DNA of 64,000 nucleotides from Bacteroidota bacterium (GTDB lineage Bacteria; Bacteroidota; Bacteroidia; AKYH767-A; OLB10): NCBI GenBank assembly GCA_019136655.1, contig JAGVTU010000004.1, positions 1 to 64,000 of the forward strand, read 5' to 3'. Shown piece by piece: positions 7,333 to 15,968 of this stretch (position 1 is its first letter; each line of letters starts with the position of its first letter). The notes under the pieces were generated by a model. It saw only the letters and a program-made list of their open reading frames with translations, ran no database searches and was not told where the DNA came from. The position numbers and the translations under genes were made by a program.

Positions 7333-7815
7333 TCACTTTTCTTTTTCAATGCGTATGCCTGCATCCATGATGCCTAAAAGCGGATTCACACGCATTGCCT
7401 GAATAAGTTCGAAGCGGTAAGTACCTTTCTGAGGGAAGCGAAAATTTTCTCTGAATAAATAACGGTTTGCATAAATATCGCCAAGGCCTTTGCCAAGCCA
7501 TTGCCCATCAGGCGAGGCAAGTGTAATCTCTACCGTATCGCGAAGATGTTGCCCTTGCGGAAGAACAGTATTGACAAATAAAAACAAATTGCTGAAACGG
7601 TAGGTGCCGTCATTACGCACGTTGATGTACATGTTATTGGTGCTGACAGTATCCGTAATGTCAACTGTAAAAGTAAGAGGAACGTTATAGTCCCAGCTAT
7701 ACTGACTGATGCTTTTGTTCTGCTCAAACACTCTGTTTTTGTCGCAGGAAACGAGCATGCCTGTAGCTAAAAAAATAATCAGTAAAAATTTCCAACTATT
7801 TTTTGGGAGCTGCAT
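7333..7815 (-). CDS. gldH: Gliding motility lipoprotein GldH
   Basis: A 160-residue lipoprotein with signal ending in lipobox LVSC (C24) and a beta-rich body typical of GldH (SQYSWDYNVPLTF ... DTVEITLASPDGQWLGKGLGDI). GldH is required for gliding and for T9SS function in Flavobacterium and acts in the periplasm with other Gld proteins. Its first 20 bp overlap the end of the upstream ricT-like gene, so the two are translationally linked. It is the last gene of the holB-ricT-gldH run, and its stop lies about 30 bp from the end of the cassette array. Confidence 0.85.
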   Translation of the reverse strand: MQLPKNSWKFLLIIFLATGMLVSCDKNRVFEQNKSISQYSWDYNVPLTFTVDITDTVSTNNMYINVRNDGTYRFSNLFLFVNTVLPQGQHLRDTVEITLASPDGQWLGKGLGDIYANRYLFRENFRFPQKGTYRFELIQAMRVNPLLGIMDAGIRIEKEK

Positions 7816-9007
7816 TGCTGTTGTTGTTTGTATTGTTTGGATTGCCTTGCTGCTGCGCGGGTTTCTTTTTCTTTTTTTTCTTCTTCTTCTTTTTCTTGTC
7901 CATCCGCGTCAGGCTGTCTTGTCCTACCACATCATTGTAGTCAGGTGTGTCATCAGGTTCTTCCTCGGGCAATCCTGTTTTTAAGTCGGCAGGTTTCTGA
8001 CCTTCCTTGTTCATGGCAATAATTTCTTTTACCAGGTCCACAGGCAGTGCCACCCATTTGTCGGTGCTGGGCTGATAATATTCTCCTTCTTTCAGATCAG
8101 GAATAAGCTCATACCACATCAGCCTTTTGAAAATATCTGTTTTGCGATGAAGTGCTTTTCCGGCAAGTGTCATCAGGTGGGTTCCTGATTCGGGAATATC
8201 TTTCAGCGCATCCAGATAACTGTCCAATTCAAAATTGAGGCAACATTTCAGTTTGCCACATTGCCCTGCAAGTTTCACAGGGTTGATGCTGAGGTTCTGA
8301 TATCGCGCTGCCGAAGTGCTTACTGTTTTAAAGCTTGTCATCCAGGTAGAGCAGCACAGCTCGCGACCGCAGGAACCTATTCCTCCCAAACGTCCTGCTT
8401 CCTGGCGCAGACCAATTTGGCGCATATCAATTCTCACTTTAAACTCTTCACGCATTTTTACAAGCAACTCACGAAAATCAACACGTTCATCTGCTGTATA
8501 AAAAAATGTTGCTTTCTTGCCATCGCCCTGATATTCCACATCGCTGAGTTTCATTTTCAACCCAAGCTGAATGGCTAACTGGCGTGCACGAATCATTGTA
8601 GGCTGTTCCAGTTTTTTATAAGAATCGTATTTTTCAATATCAGCGGAGCGTGCCGGTCTGTAAAGTTGTTTAATCTCATCAGAGTCGTGAGCGATGCCAC
8701 GGTTTTTCAGTTGCAGTTTCACCAACTCACCTGTTAAAGTTACAGTGCCTATGTCGTGACCGGGAGTAGCTTCCACAGCTACTTTGTCACCGGCTTTCAG
8801 CGGATGCATGTCGGTGTTTCGGTAATACTCTTTGCGTGTACCTTTGAACTGCACCTCTACAATGTTGAAAGGTTTTTGTCCCGGAGGCAACTCCATATCG
8901 GAGAGCCAGTCATATACATTCAGTTTGTTGCAACTGCCCGTACCGCAGGAAGTGCAACCTGTTTTGGATTCTTTATTATTCGAAACAGCAATTTTTTCTT
9001 CTGCCAT
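7796..9007 (-). CDS. PSP1-domain protein, RicT/YaaT-like, with poly-lysine tail
   Basis: A 403-residue cytoplasmic protein with the PSP1 C-terminal domain (about residues 60-310). It has the cysteine pattern of RicT-type proteins: CGRELCC and CGKLKCC around residues 215-260, plus an N-terminal CTSCGTGSC (C18, C21, C26). In Bacillus, RicT binds iron-sulfur clusters and partners RNase Y; in Bacteroidota the role is not settled. The last about 35 residues are a run of 12 Lys followed by Gln/Asn-rich sequence, probably disordered and possibly nucleic-acid binding. It lies 31 bp after holB and overlaps gldH. Confidence 0.82.
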   Translation of the reverse strand: MAEEKIAVSNNKESKTGCTSCGTGSCNKLNVYDWLSDMELPPGQKPFNIVEVQFKGTRKEYYRNTDMHPLKAGDKVAVEATPGHDIGTVTLTGELVKLQLKNRGIAHDSDEIKQLYRPARSADIEKYDSYKKLEQPTMIRARQLAIQLGLKMKLSDVEYQGDGKKATFFYTADERVDFRELLVKMREEFKVRIDMRQIGLRQEAGRLGGIGSCGRELCCSTWMTSFKTVSTSAARYQNLSINPVKLAGQCGKLKCCLNFELDSYLDALKDIPESGTHLMTLAGKALHRKTDIFKRLMWYELIPDLKEGEYYQPSTDKWVALPVDLVKEIIAMNKEGQKPADLKTGLPEEEPDDTPDYNDVVGQDSLTRMDKKKKKKKKKKKKPAQQQGNPNNTNNNSNAAPKK

Positions 9008-9038
9008 TGTTGTGTTTATAGTGTAAAAAAAACAAATG

Positions 9039-10169
9039 CTACATACGCAGTATGTGGTGCATTCTGAACGACAAATCTAAGAATAAAATTTTGGCGTTGG
9101 CATTTCGCTCAATATGAAAGGCTCCTTCCTGCAGGGTTTTGGCGAAGTTTTCAATATTGTGAGGGGTAATCATCTTGCTGAAACGCTCAAATCCTGCAAA
9201 GGTCTGTTCGTTGTAGCGCGCATGTTGCGGCCCTGCCAGATTAGCAATCATACATTCACGTGCAGTGCTTATGCCGAATACAAGAAAGTTGCGCTGCTCA
9301 TCACGACTGAGTCTTGCCATTTCTTCAACCCAGGTATAAAGTTTTTTATATTCCTTGCTGATGTTCCAGCACATCCTGAGCCAGTTGAGAAAAACCTGCT
9401 CGGGCTGCTCCTGTTCTTTGTCGCTGCGAAGCAGCTGAAGTGCTTCGGAAATATTGTTTCCTGCAAGCCTTACCATACTGCGTGCGCGGTTCACCTCAAT
9501 ATGTTTTTCGTTTTTGAGATATCCCACCAGTGTTTCAGTATCGGGTTGCGGCACCTTCACCATTTGTGTACGTGAAAGTATGGTTGGTAAAATTCCATCG
9601 TAGCGGTCGGTGATGAGAATAAACACACTGTTATCAGGAGGTTCTTCAATAATTTTCAGCAGTTTGTTGCTGGTGGCAGCATTCATCTTGTCGGCATACC
9701 ACATGATGAGCACTTTAAACCTGCCTGAAAAACTTTTGAGAAATAATTTATGTGTGATGCCTGCACTCTCTTCAGCAGCAATGATACCTTGTTTTTTTTC
9801 GATGCCGATGGCCTGGTACCAGTCGTTCAGTGTAAGATACGGATTGGCAGTAAATGCCTGTCGCCACTGCATGATAAAATCATCTGTGCGTGGTTTTTTT
9901 ACTTCATCGGTTGAATTTACCGGCACTACAAAATGCAAATCGGGATGTGCAAGTTTTTCGTACTGCCTGCACGAAGGGCATTGTCCGCAGCTGTCGTCAG
10001 GGAGCGGATTTTCGCAGTTGAGGTATTGTGCAAAAGCCACAGCAAGAGGAAGAGTGCCGCTGCCGGTCTGACCCATGAACAGCAATGCATGAGCAATGCG
10101 GCCACTGCCTGCCATCTTCAGCAACAGTTGTTTTACTTCCTGTTGACCAATTACTTCTTTAAACTGCAT
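9039..10169 (-). CDS. holB: DNA polymerase III delta' subunit
   Basis: A 376-residue clamp-loader subunit with AAA+ fold. The P-loop position reads GQTGSGTL (33-40) and lacks the Walker A Lys, as expected for delta', which does not hydrolyse ATP. A zinc module follows (C52, C61, C64, C67). The region near residue 175 (LSRTQMV) corresponds to the SRC-type sensor. It loads the beta clamp with delta and tau/gamma at the replication fork. A -7 element ends only 4 bp before the ATG, suggesting a leaderless message. First gene of the holB-ricT-gldH unit. Confidence 0.88.
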   Translation of the reverse strand: MQFKEVIGQQEVKQLLLKMAGSGRIAHALLFMGQTGSGTLPLAVAFAQYLNCENPLPDDSCGQCPSCRQYEKLAHPDLHFVVPVNSTDEVKKPRTDDFIMQWRQAFTANPYLTLNDWYQAIGIEKKQGIIAAEESAGITHKLFLKSFSGRFKVLIMWYADKMNAATSNKLLKIIEEPPDNSVFILITDRYDGILPTILSRTQMVKVPQPDTETLVGYLKNEKHIEVNRARSMVRLAGNNISEALQLLRSDKEQEQPEQVFLNWLRMCWNISKEYKKLYTWVEEMARLSRDEQRNFLVFGISTARECMIANLAGPQHARYNEQTFAGFERFSKMITPHNIENFAKTLQEGAFHIERNANAKILFLDLSFRMHHILRM

Positions 10170-10173
10170 GCTG

Positions 10174-10181
10174 CAAAGGTA
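10174..10181 (-). promoter_or_regulatory. -7 promoter element of holB
   Basis: On the minus strand this reads TACCTTTG, a full match to TAnnTTTG. The holB ATG starts at 10169, so the transcript would begin at about the start codon. Confidence 0.5.
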
Positions 10182-10279
10182 AAAGAACGCAAGGATTTAC
10201 GGTTGGTTGCTGCAGTTAAGTTATTGTCAAAAATTATATTCTGAAAAGCAGAATTATACTCTTATTTGCTTTTAGCAAC

Positions 10280-10287
10280 TATCTTTG
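10280..10287 (+). promoter_or_regulatory. -7 promoter element of pgk
   Basis: TATCTTTG matches TAnnTTTG and lies 26 bp before the pgk ATG, giving a leader of about 20 nt. Confidence 0.5.
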
Positions 10288-10313
10288 CAACCGCTAAAAT
10301 TTAATTACATAAA

Positions 10314-11531
10314 ATGATTACTGTTGATGATTTTAATTTTTCGGGAAAACGTGCTTTGGTGAGAGTTGATTTTAATGTTCCACTCGATAAAACCACATTT
10401 GCCGTTACCGACAATACACGACTTAAAGCTGCTGTTCCTACCATTAAAAAAATTCTGAATGACGGTGGCAGCGTAGTGCTGATGAGTCATTTGGGTCGCC
10501 CTCTCAAAAAACTGAAAGAAGACGGAAGTGTGGATGTCCAGAAATTTACACTGAAGCATACCGTTGCTGAAATTTCAAAACTGCTGAATGTTGAAGTACT
10601 TTTTGCAGACAACTGTATAGGTCAACAGGCAATGGATATGGCACAAAATCTCAAACAGGGTCAGGTGTTGCTGCTCGAAAATCTGCGCTTTCATAAAGGA
10701 GAAGAAAAAGGTGATGTGGAATTTGCAAAACAACTTGCAGCGCTGGGCAATGTGTATGTGAATGATGCATTCGGCACAGCACACCGTGCGCATGCAAGCA
10801 CTGCTGTTATTGCTCAGTTTTTTCCGGGAGCTAAAATGTTTGGTTATGTGATGGCCAATGAAATAAAAAATGCTGAACGTGTGATGTTGCATGCCGGCAA
10901 ACCTTTCACGGCTATCATGGGTGGTGCAAAAGTATCTGACAAAATTCTCATCATAGAACAGCTGATGTCGCGCTGCGATCACATCATCATTGGCGGTGGA
11001 ATGGCTTACACATTTTTTAAAGCAATGGGTGGTCAGATTGGTTCATCACTTTGCGAAGATGACAAACTTGATCTTGCCAAAGAAATTCTGAAACGTGCAG
11101 AACAGTCAGGAGTGAAGTTTCATCTTCCTGTTGACTCTGTGCTTGCTGATAAATTTGATAACGATGCACAGGTTTCTTACAGCGACAATATGCATATTCC
11201 TGACGGATGGATGGGATTGGATATCGGAAAAAAAGCAGTGGAAGAATTTTCTGCAATCATCAAAGACAGTAAAACAATTTTGTGGAATGGTCCGATGGGA
11301 GTATTTGAAATGGAAAAATTTTCGGCAGGAACAAAAGCTGTTGCGCAGGCCGTTGCCGATGCAACAGGCAAGGGTGCATTTTCATTAATTGGCGGAGGCG
11401 ACTCTGCTGCTGCTGTCAACAAATTCGGAATGTCGGACAAGGTAAGTTATGTGTCAACAGGAGGAGGTGCTTTGCTCGAGTATTTTGAAGGAAAAGAATT
11501 GCCCGGTATCAAAATGGTGATGGAATCATAA
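10314..11531 (+). CDS. pgk: Phosphoglycerate kinase
   Basis: A 405-residue, full-length PGK. It transfers the acyl phosphate of 1,3-bisphosphoglycerate to ADP in glycolysis. The N-terminal signature RVDFNVPLD is at about 18-26, SHLGRP is at about 60, and the C-terminal nucleotide-binding glycine motif (GGGDSAAAV) is near 360. It is transcribed alone: its own promoter lies upstream, a hairpin terminator follows within 25 bp of the stop, and holB is divergent. Confidence 0.97.
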   Translation: MITVDDFNFSGKRALVRVDFNVPLDKTTFAVTDNTRLKAAVPTIKKILNDGGSVVLMSHLGRPLKKLKEDGSVDVQKFTLKHTVAEISKLLNVEVLFADNCIGQQAMDMAQNLKQGQVLLLENLRFHKGEEKGDVEFAKQLAALGNVYVNDAFGTAHRAHASTAVIAQFFPGAKMFGYVMANEIKNAERVMLHAGKPFTAIMGGAKVSDKILIIEQLMSRCDHIIIGGGMAYTFFKAMGGQIGSSLCEDDKLDLAKEILKRAEQSGVKFHLPVDSVLADKFDNDAQVSYSDNMHIPDGWMGLDIGKKAVEEFSAIIKDSKTILWNGPMGVFEMEKFSAGTKAVAQAVADATGKGAFSLIGGGDSAAAVNKFGMSDKVSYVSTGGGALLEYFEGKELPGIKMVMES

Positions 11532-11534
11532 ATC

Positions 11535-11555
11535 AGATTTCTAAAAATCTTTTTT
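11535..11555 (+). terminator. Terminator after pgk
   Basis: AGATTT-CTAA-AAATCT followed by five T, 4 bp after the pgk stop. The stem is short and AT-rich but correctly placed. Confidence 0.55.
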
Positions 11556-11720
11556 GTCGTACTGCATTTTGTCCTTGGTATCTGCCTGGTGATATTTGGC
11601 CCGGTAATTATCCAGGCTGAATAAAACAGGTTTGCATTTGCCGAAAGGCAACAGATTACTTATAAAAACAACTAATTCGTTTAATTCATAGACTGAACGA
11701 GAGTAGAAGGTATGTATAGC
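11541..11720 (-). pseudogene. Possible gene remnant between pgk and thiL
   Basis: On the minus strand 59 codons stay open up to a stop at 11541-11543 (ending KDKMQYDKKDF), with a protein-like composition (for example ELNELVVFISNLLPFGKC and FSLDNYRAKYHQADTKDK). No ATG is present near its beginning; a stop lies just before it, and a TTG inside would give about 35 residues. It overlaps the pgk terminator. It may be a decayed 3' gene fragment, a small protein with a rare start, or chance. No family recognised. The same gap also holds two small hairpins (GCCTGG/CCAGGC at 11584-11617, and TTGCC-GAAA-GGCAA at 11638-11651). Confidence 0.2.
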
Positions 11721-11746
11721 CTAAAAGTTCATTGAGTCAATACTCC

Positions 11747-11754
11747 TACCTTTG
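11747..11754 (+). promoter_or_regulatory. -7 promoter element of thiL
   Basis: TACCTTTG matches TAnnTTTG, 26 bp before the thiL ATG. I saw no TPP-riboswitch signature in the leader or the gap before it. Confidence 0.5.
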
Positions 11755-11780
11755 CATCAGTTTATAATAAAATCAGTTAT

Positions 11781-12827
11781 ATGTTTGAAAACAACCAAAA
11801 CCGAACAGAGTTAAGCAGTCTGGGTGAGTTTGGATTGATAGATCACCTGTCAAAAGCTATTGAGCTGAAAAATCCGGAGTCGCTGAAAGGAATAGGTGAT
11901 GATGCAGCAGTGACAGATGCCGGTGGAAAAAAATTACTGGTAACAACCGACATGCTTGTGGAAGGTGTACACTTCGACCTGATGTATCATCCGCTGAAAC
12001 ATCTTGGATATAAATCCATCATGGTTAACCTGTCTGACATTTACGCAATGAATGCTGAGCCTAAACAAGTGGTAGTGGCCATTGCACTCAGCAACCGTTT
12101 TTCGCTTGAGGCTGTTGAAGAATTGTATGCCGGAATGCTGATGGCCTGCAAACAATATCATGTTGATTTGGTTGGCGGTGATACAACTTCAAGCAACAGC
12201 GGACTGATCATTTCCATTACAGCTTTGGGTACAGCACATGCTGATGACATAGTATATCGGAATGGTGCAAAAGAAAACGATTTGATTTGTGTGACAGGAG
12301 ATTTGGGTGCTGCCTACATGGGATTGCAATTGTTAAGAAGAGAAAAACAGGTGTTTCTGGAAAACCCATCCGTTCAGCCTGAGTTTGAAGGAAACGATTA
12401 TCTGTTAGAGAGACAATTGAAACCCGAAGCACGAAAAGATATGATTGAATTGTTGAAGAAAAATGGTGTGAAACCAAGTGCAATGATTGACATCAGTGAC
12501 GGACTTGCATCGGAGATTATGCATATCTGCAAACAGTCGGAGAAAGGCTGTATTCTTTATGAGAGCAAGCTTCCCATTGATCAGAAAACTTTTGATTTGG
12601 CAAGAGAGTTTCATCTCGACCCAACGGTATGTGCTCTCAATGGCGGTGAAGATTACGAACTGTTGTTCACCATCAGCCAGTCTGACTATGAGAAACTGAG
12701 GAGTGAAGCGGATATTTCCATTATCGGACACATCACTGCAAAGGAAGAAGGATGTTACCTGTTGGATAAATCGGATCATAAAACAGCGCTGAAAGCACAG
12801 GGTTGGGATGCGCTGAAAACTTTTTAA
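11781..12827 (+). CDS. thiL: Thiamine-monophosphate kinase
   Basis: A 348-residue ThiL. It phosphorylates thiamine monophosphate to thiamine diphosphate with ATP and belongs to the PurM/AIRS fold. Family motifs: SLGEFGLIDHL near the start, GIGDDAAV at about residues 40-47, TTDMLVEGVHFD at about 56-67, and DLVGGDTTSS at about 133. The xth gene follows 12 bp later in the same direction, so the two are probably co-transcribed. No other thiamine genes are nearby. Confidence 0.93.
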   Translation: MFENNQNRTELSSLGEFGLIDHLSKAIELKNPESLKGIGDDAAVTDAGGKKLLVTTDMLVEGVHFDLMYHPLKHLGYKSIMVNLSDIYAMNAEPKQVVVAIALSNRFSLEAVEELYAGMLMACKQYHVDLVGGDTTSSNSGLIISITALGTAHADDIVYRNGAKENDLICVTGDLGAAYMGLQLLRREKQVFLENPSVQPEFEGNDYLLERQLKPEARKDMIELLKKNGVKPSAMIDISDGLASEIMHICKQSEKGCILYESKLPIDQKTFDLAREFHLDPTVCALNGGEDYELLFTISQSDYEKLRSEADISIIGHITAKEEGCYLLDKSDHKTALKAQGWDALKTF

Positions 12828-12839
12828 CGGAATAAAAAT

Positions 12840-13619
12840 ATGAGCAAGAAAAATTATCGCATACTCTGCTGGAACATTAACGGCATTCGTGCCATATGGA
12901 AAAAAGGTTTTCCCGAATGGTTTGCCAAAGAGCAACCGGATATTTTATGCCTTCAGGAGACCAAGGCACAACCCGAACAGCTGGATGATGAAATAAAAAA
13001 TGTAAGCGGGTATAAGAGTTATTTTTTTTCGGCACAGAAGAAAGGTTATAGCGGAGTTGCTGTTTATACCAAACACGAACCGTTGAAAGTAACCTTCGGG
13101 CTGGGTGATGAAACATTTGATGTTGAAGGTCGCAGTATTGAAATGGAGTTCGAAGATTTTGTGCTCTACACAGCTTACTTCCCCAATGGTGGCAGAGGCC
13201 CTGAGCGGGTGAAATACAAACTTGATTTTTATGGTAAGCTGTTTGAGCGTGCTGAAAAGATGAGAAAGAAAAACAAACACATCATCATTTGTGGCGATTA
13301 CAACACAGCACATAAAGAGATTGACCTTGCTCGTCCGAAAGAAAATTCAAACACAACAGGATTTCTTCCAGAAGAACGTGCATGGATAGATAAGATCATT
13401 GACATGAAATACATTGATATTTTCAGAGAGTTTAATAATGAGCCCGGGCAATACACTTACTGGGATCAGATTACACGTGCACGCGATCGCAATGTAGGCT
13501 GGCGTATTGACTATTACATGATTTCAGAAGAACTGCGTAAGCATGTTAAGGCAGCACCTATTCATCAGAGTGTGATGGGCAGCGACCATTGCCCCATAGA
13601 ACTGGAGCTCACATTTTAA
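12840..13619 (+). CDS. xth: Exodeoxyribonuclease III
   Basis: A 259-residue AP endonuclease/3'-5' exonuclease of the EEP superfamily. It cuts 5' of abasic sites in base-excision repair. Catalytic motifs: NINGIRA (12-18), LCLQETKAQ with metal-binding E40, CGDYNTAHKEIDLARP at about 145-160, and the terminal GSDHCPI with the catalytic His. Length is standard. It lies 12 bp after thiL. Confidence 0.95.
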   Translation: MSKKNYRILCWNINGIRAIWKKGFPEWFAKEQPDILCLQETKAQPEQLDDEIKNVSGYKSYFFSAQKKGYSGVAVYTKHEPLKVTFGLGDETFDVEGRSIEMEFEDFVLYTAYFPNGGRGPERVKYKLDFYGKLFERAEKMRKKNKHIIICGDYNTAHKEIDLARPKENSNTTGFLPEERAWIDKIIDMKYIDIFREFNNEPGQYTYWDQITRARDRNVGWRIDYYMISEELRKHVKAAPIHQSVMGSDHCPIELELTF

Positions 13620-13642
13620 TTAAAACTGCAGAAGAGTTTTTA

Positions 13643-14329
13643 TCAACTGTCGGTGTTGTCATCTGCTTTGAAACGAAAACCCAGTTGTTTGCTTCCTGAA
13701 ATATTCGACCCGAATGAACCTGACGATATTTCGCGATAACTCATGGCCGGAACCTGATCAAAAGGCAGTGCGAATAAATCATGCTCAATACAGAATACGA
13801 TAATCTGTTCTAACAGATTTCCCAATTTATCTGTATCAATTATATCCTGACTGATGTCATTATACAACATGCCAATCTGGCGTTTACCTTCCACCATAAA
13901 ATGATTTTCGTGGTTGATAAAAATCCGTGCTATGAGAATACCGTAATCATCGTTACGCTTTTCGGCAAGAGAGTCTGAAAGAAAATTGTAAATATTGATG
14001 ATGGCACACTGTGAGCGATACTCATCATCGCGCAGATATGAAAAACGGTAAGCAGGATTTGTTGGTGTGATACGAAAAAGGTTAGGATGCAAATGAAACC
14101 AGAGGGTATCTTCGCCTAACTGAATTTCGCACATATTGGCACCTGTATCGTAAAATTTTACTCTGTAGCGTTTGTTGGCGGGCTGGTACTGACTGTTGAT
14201 TTTTTGAGCAAATGAAGTCAGCCATGATTTCAGCGCAACAAAAGTTTTTTCAGCATTTTCAATTGCCTGACAGTTGAGCGGAAACCGCTTTTTTATCAGT
14301 TGCAAAATTTTGTTGTCTGGTTCAGCCAT
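13643..14329 (-). CDS. Conserved hypothetical protein
   Basis: A 228-residue soluble protein of unrecognised family, without signal peptide or transmembrane segment. It is rich in aromatic residues and has several beta-like stretches (RYRVKFYDTGANMCEIQLG, TLWFHLHPNLFR) and a C-terminal segment beginning MSYREISSGSFGSN. The look is of a conserved Bacteroidota housekeeping hypothetical. It follows proS by 11 bp on the same strand, suggesting co-transcription. I cannot assign a function. Confidence 0.7.
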   Translation of the reverse strand: MAEPDNKILQLIKKRFPLNCQAIENAEKTFVALKSWLTSFAQKINSQYQPANKRYRVKFYDTGANMCEIQLGEDTLWFHLHPNLFRITPTNPAYRFSYLRDDEYRSQCAIINIYNFLSDSLAEKRNDDYGILIARIFINHENHFMVEGKRQIGMLYNDISQDIIDTDKLGNLLEQIIVFCIEHDLFALPFDQVPAMSYREISSGSFGSNISGSKQLGFRFKADDNTDS

Positions 14330-14340
14330 TGTTTCAAAAA

Positions 14341-15816
14341 TTAATAGGCACGTGCAAATAAGACACGTTGCTTACTTGGTTTACCAGTAAGAACACATTT
14401 TCCGTTCTCTTGTTTGTTGTTAAGCGGAATGCAACGGATAGTTGCTTTGGTGAGTTCTTTTATTTTTTCTTCTGTTTCAGAAGTGCCATCCCAATGAGCA
14501 GACACAAATCCTCCAGTAGTGTCGAGGATGCGTGTAAATTCTTCCATGGTGTTTGCAGCACGTGTATGATTATCGCGGAAGTCAAGAGCTTTCTTAAAAA
14601 TATTTTCCTGAATCTGGCTGAGCAGGTTTTCTGTTTTTAACTCAATATCGGTAGTATGCACAATAAATTTTTCTTTGGTATCGCGTCTTGCCAGTTCAAT
14701 GGTATTGTTTTCCACATCGCGCGGGCCTATAGCCAATCGCAATGGAACGCCCTTCATTTCATATTCAGCAAATTTCCATCCGGGCTTGGCCTGTTCATCA
14801 TCATCATAAACAACAGAAATTCCACGTGAGGCAATTGCATTTTTAATTTTAATAGCATAGTCTGACACCGTTTTGAGCTGTTCTTCGTTTTTGTAAATGG
14901 GAACAATCACCACCTGAATAGGTGCAAGTTTTGGTGGTAGCACAAGACCGTCATCATCAGAGTGAGCCATCACCAAAGCTCCCATCAGTCGTGTGGATAC
15001 ACCCCATGATGTTGCCCACACATAATCCTGCACACCCTGTTTGGTAGTGAATTTTACGTCAAAAGCTTTGGCAAAATTCTGACCTAAGAAATGTGAAGTA
15101 CCTGCTTGCAATGCTTTTCCATCCTGCATCAGTGCTTCAATGCAGTAAGTATCAAGTGCACCTGCAAAACGTTCATTGGCTGTTTTCACTCCTTTGATAA
15201 CAGGAATTGCAAGCCATTGCTCTGCAAATTCAGCATACACATCAAGCATCTTTCTGGTTTCTTCCACAGCTTCATCTGCAGTTGCGTGAGCAGTGTGTCC
15301 TTCCTGCCAGAGAAATTCTGCAGTGCGCAAAAACAGCCGTGTGCGCATTTCCCAGCGAACAACGTTTGCCCACTGATTGATGAGGATAGGAAGATCGCGG
15401 TAAGATTGAATCCAGTTGCGATAGGTATTCCAGATGATTGTTTCTGATGTTGGACGAACGATGAGTTCTTCTTCGAGACGTGCTTCAGGATCTACAACCA
15501 CACCTTTTCCTTCATCTGACTGTTTCAGGCGATAGTGTGTCACAACGGCACATTCCTTGGCAAATCCATCCACGTGGTTAGCTTCCTTGCTGAAGAATGA
15601 TTTTGGTATGAAGAGAGGAAAGTAAGCATTGGTATGTCCTGTTGCTTTAAACATGCTGTCGAGCTGTTGTTGCATTTTTTCCCAAATGGCGTAGCCATAG
15701 GGTTTTATAACCATGCAGCCTCTTACAGATGAAGTTTCTGCTAAGCCTGCTTTAACAACAAGCTGGTTGTACCACTCGGAATAATTCTGTTCGCGGGTTG
15801 GAAAGTCTTTTGCCAT
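14341..15816 (-). CDS. proS: Prolyl-tRNA synthetase, archaeal/eukaryotic-type
   Basis: A 491-residue class II synthetase that charges tRNA-Pro. It lacks the long editing insertion of the typical bacterial enzyme and shows the features of the short archaeal/eukaryotic-like group: [12 protein letters not shown] in motif 1, VRPTSETI and [14 protein letters not shown] in motif 2, and [18 protein letters not shown] leading into the anticodon-binding domain. The C-terminus ends in ARAY, the Tyr-ended tail common in this class. A short hypothetical gene follows at 11 bp. Confidence 0.95.
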   Translation of the reverse strand: MAKDFPTREQNYSEWYNQLVVKAGLAETSSVRGCMVIKPYGYAIWEKMQQQLDSMFKATGHTNAYFPLFIPKSFFSKEANHVDGFAKECAVVTHYRLKQSDEGKGVVVDPEARLEEELIVRPTSETIIWNTYRNWIQSYRDLPILINQWANVVRWEMRTRLFLRTAEFLWQEGHTAHATADEAVEETRKMLDVYAEFAEQWLAIPVIKGVKTANERFAGALDTYCIEALMQDGKALQAGTSHFLGQNFAKAFDVKFTTKQGVQDYVWATSWGVSTRLMGALVMAHSDDDGLVLPPKLAPIQVVIVPIYKNEEQLKTVSDYAIKIKNAIASRGISVVYDDDEQAKPGWKFAEYEMKGVPLRLAIGPRDVENNTIELARRDTKEKFIVHTTDIELKTENLLSQIQENIFKKALDFRDNHTRAANTMEEFTRILDTTGGFVSAHWDGTSETEEKIKELTKATIRCIPLNNKQENGKCVLTGKPSKQRVLFARAY

Positions 15817-15968
15817 TTTTTATCTTTGAGGTGAAATTGTTGTGAATGATTTTATAAAAGAATGCCAGAAAAAAGCATTGGCAGCAAAATTGTAAAACAA
15901 ACATTACATATACAATTGTGTTAAACTTTTAAACGTTAAATTAGTCAAAAATTTAAAAACAAAATACG

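Noticed and set aside
7086-7336. Open frames on both strands over attC site 5
   Set aside because: They are products of the palindrome and overlap the end of the T9SS gene; no independent support.
11556-11780. TPP riboswitch before thiL
   Set aside because: No CUGAGA or other conserved TPP-aptamer core is present; the two hairpins in the gap are small and simple.
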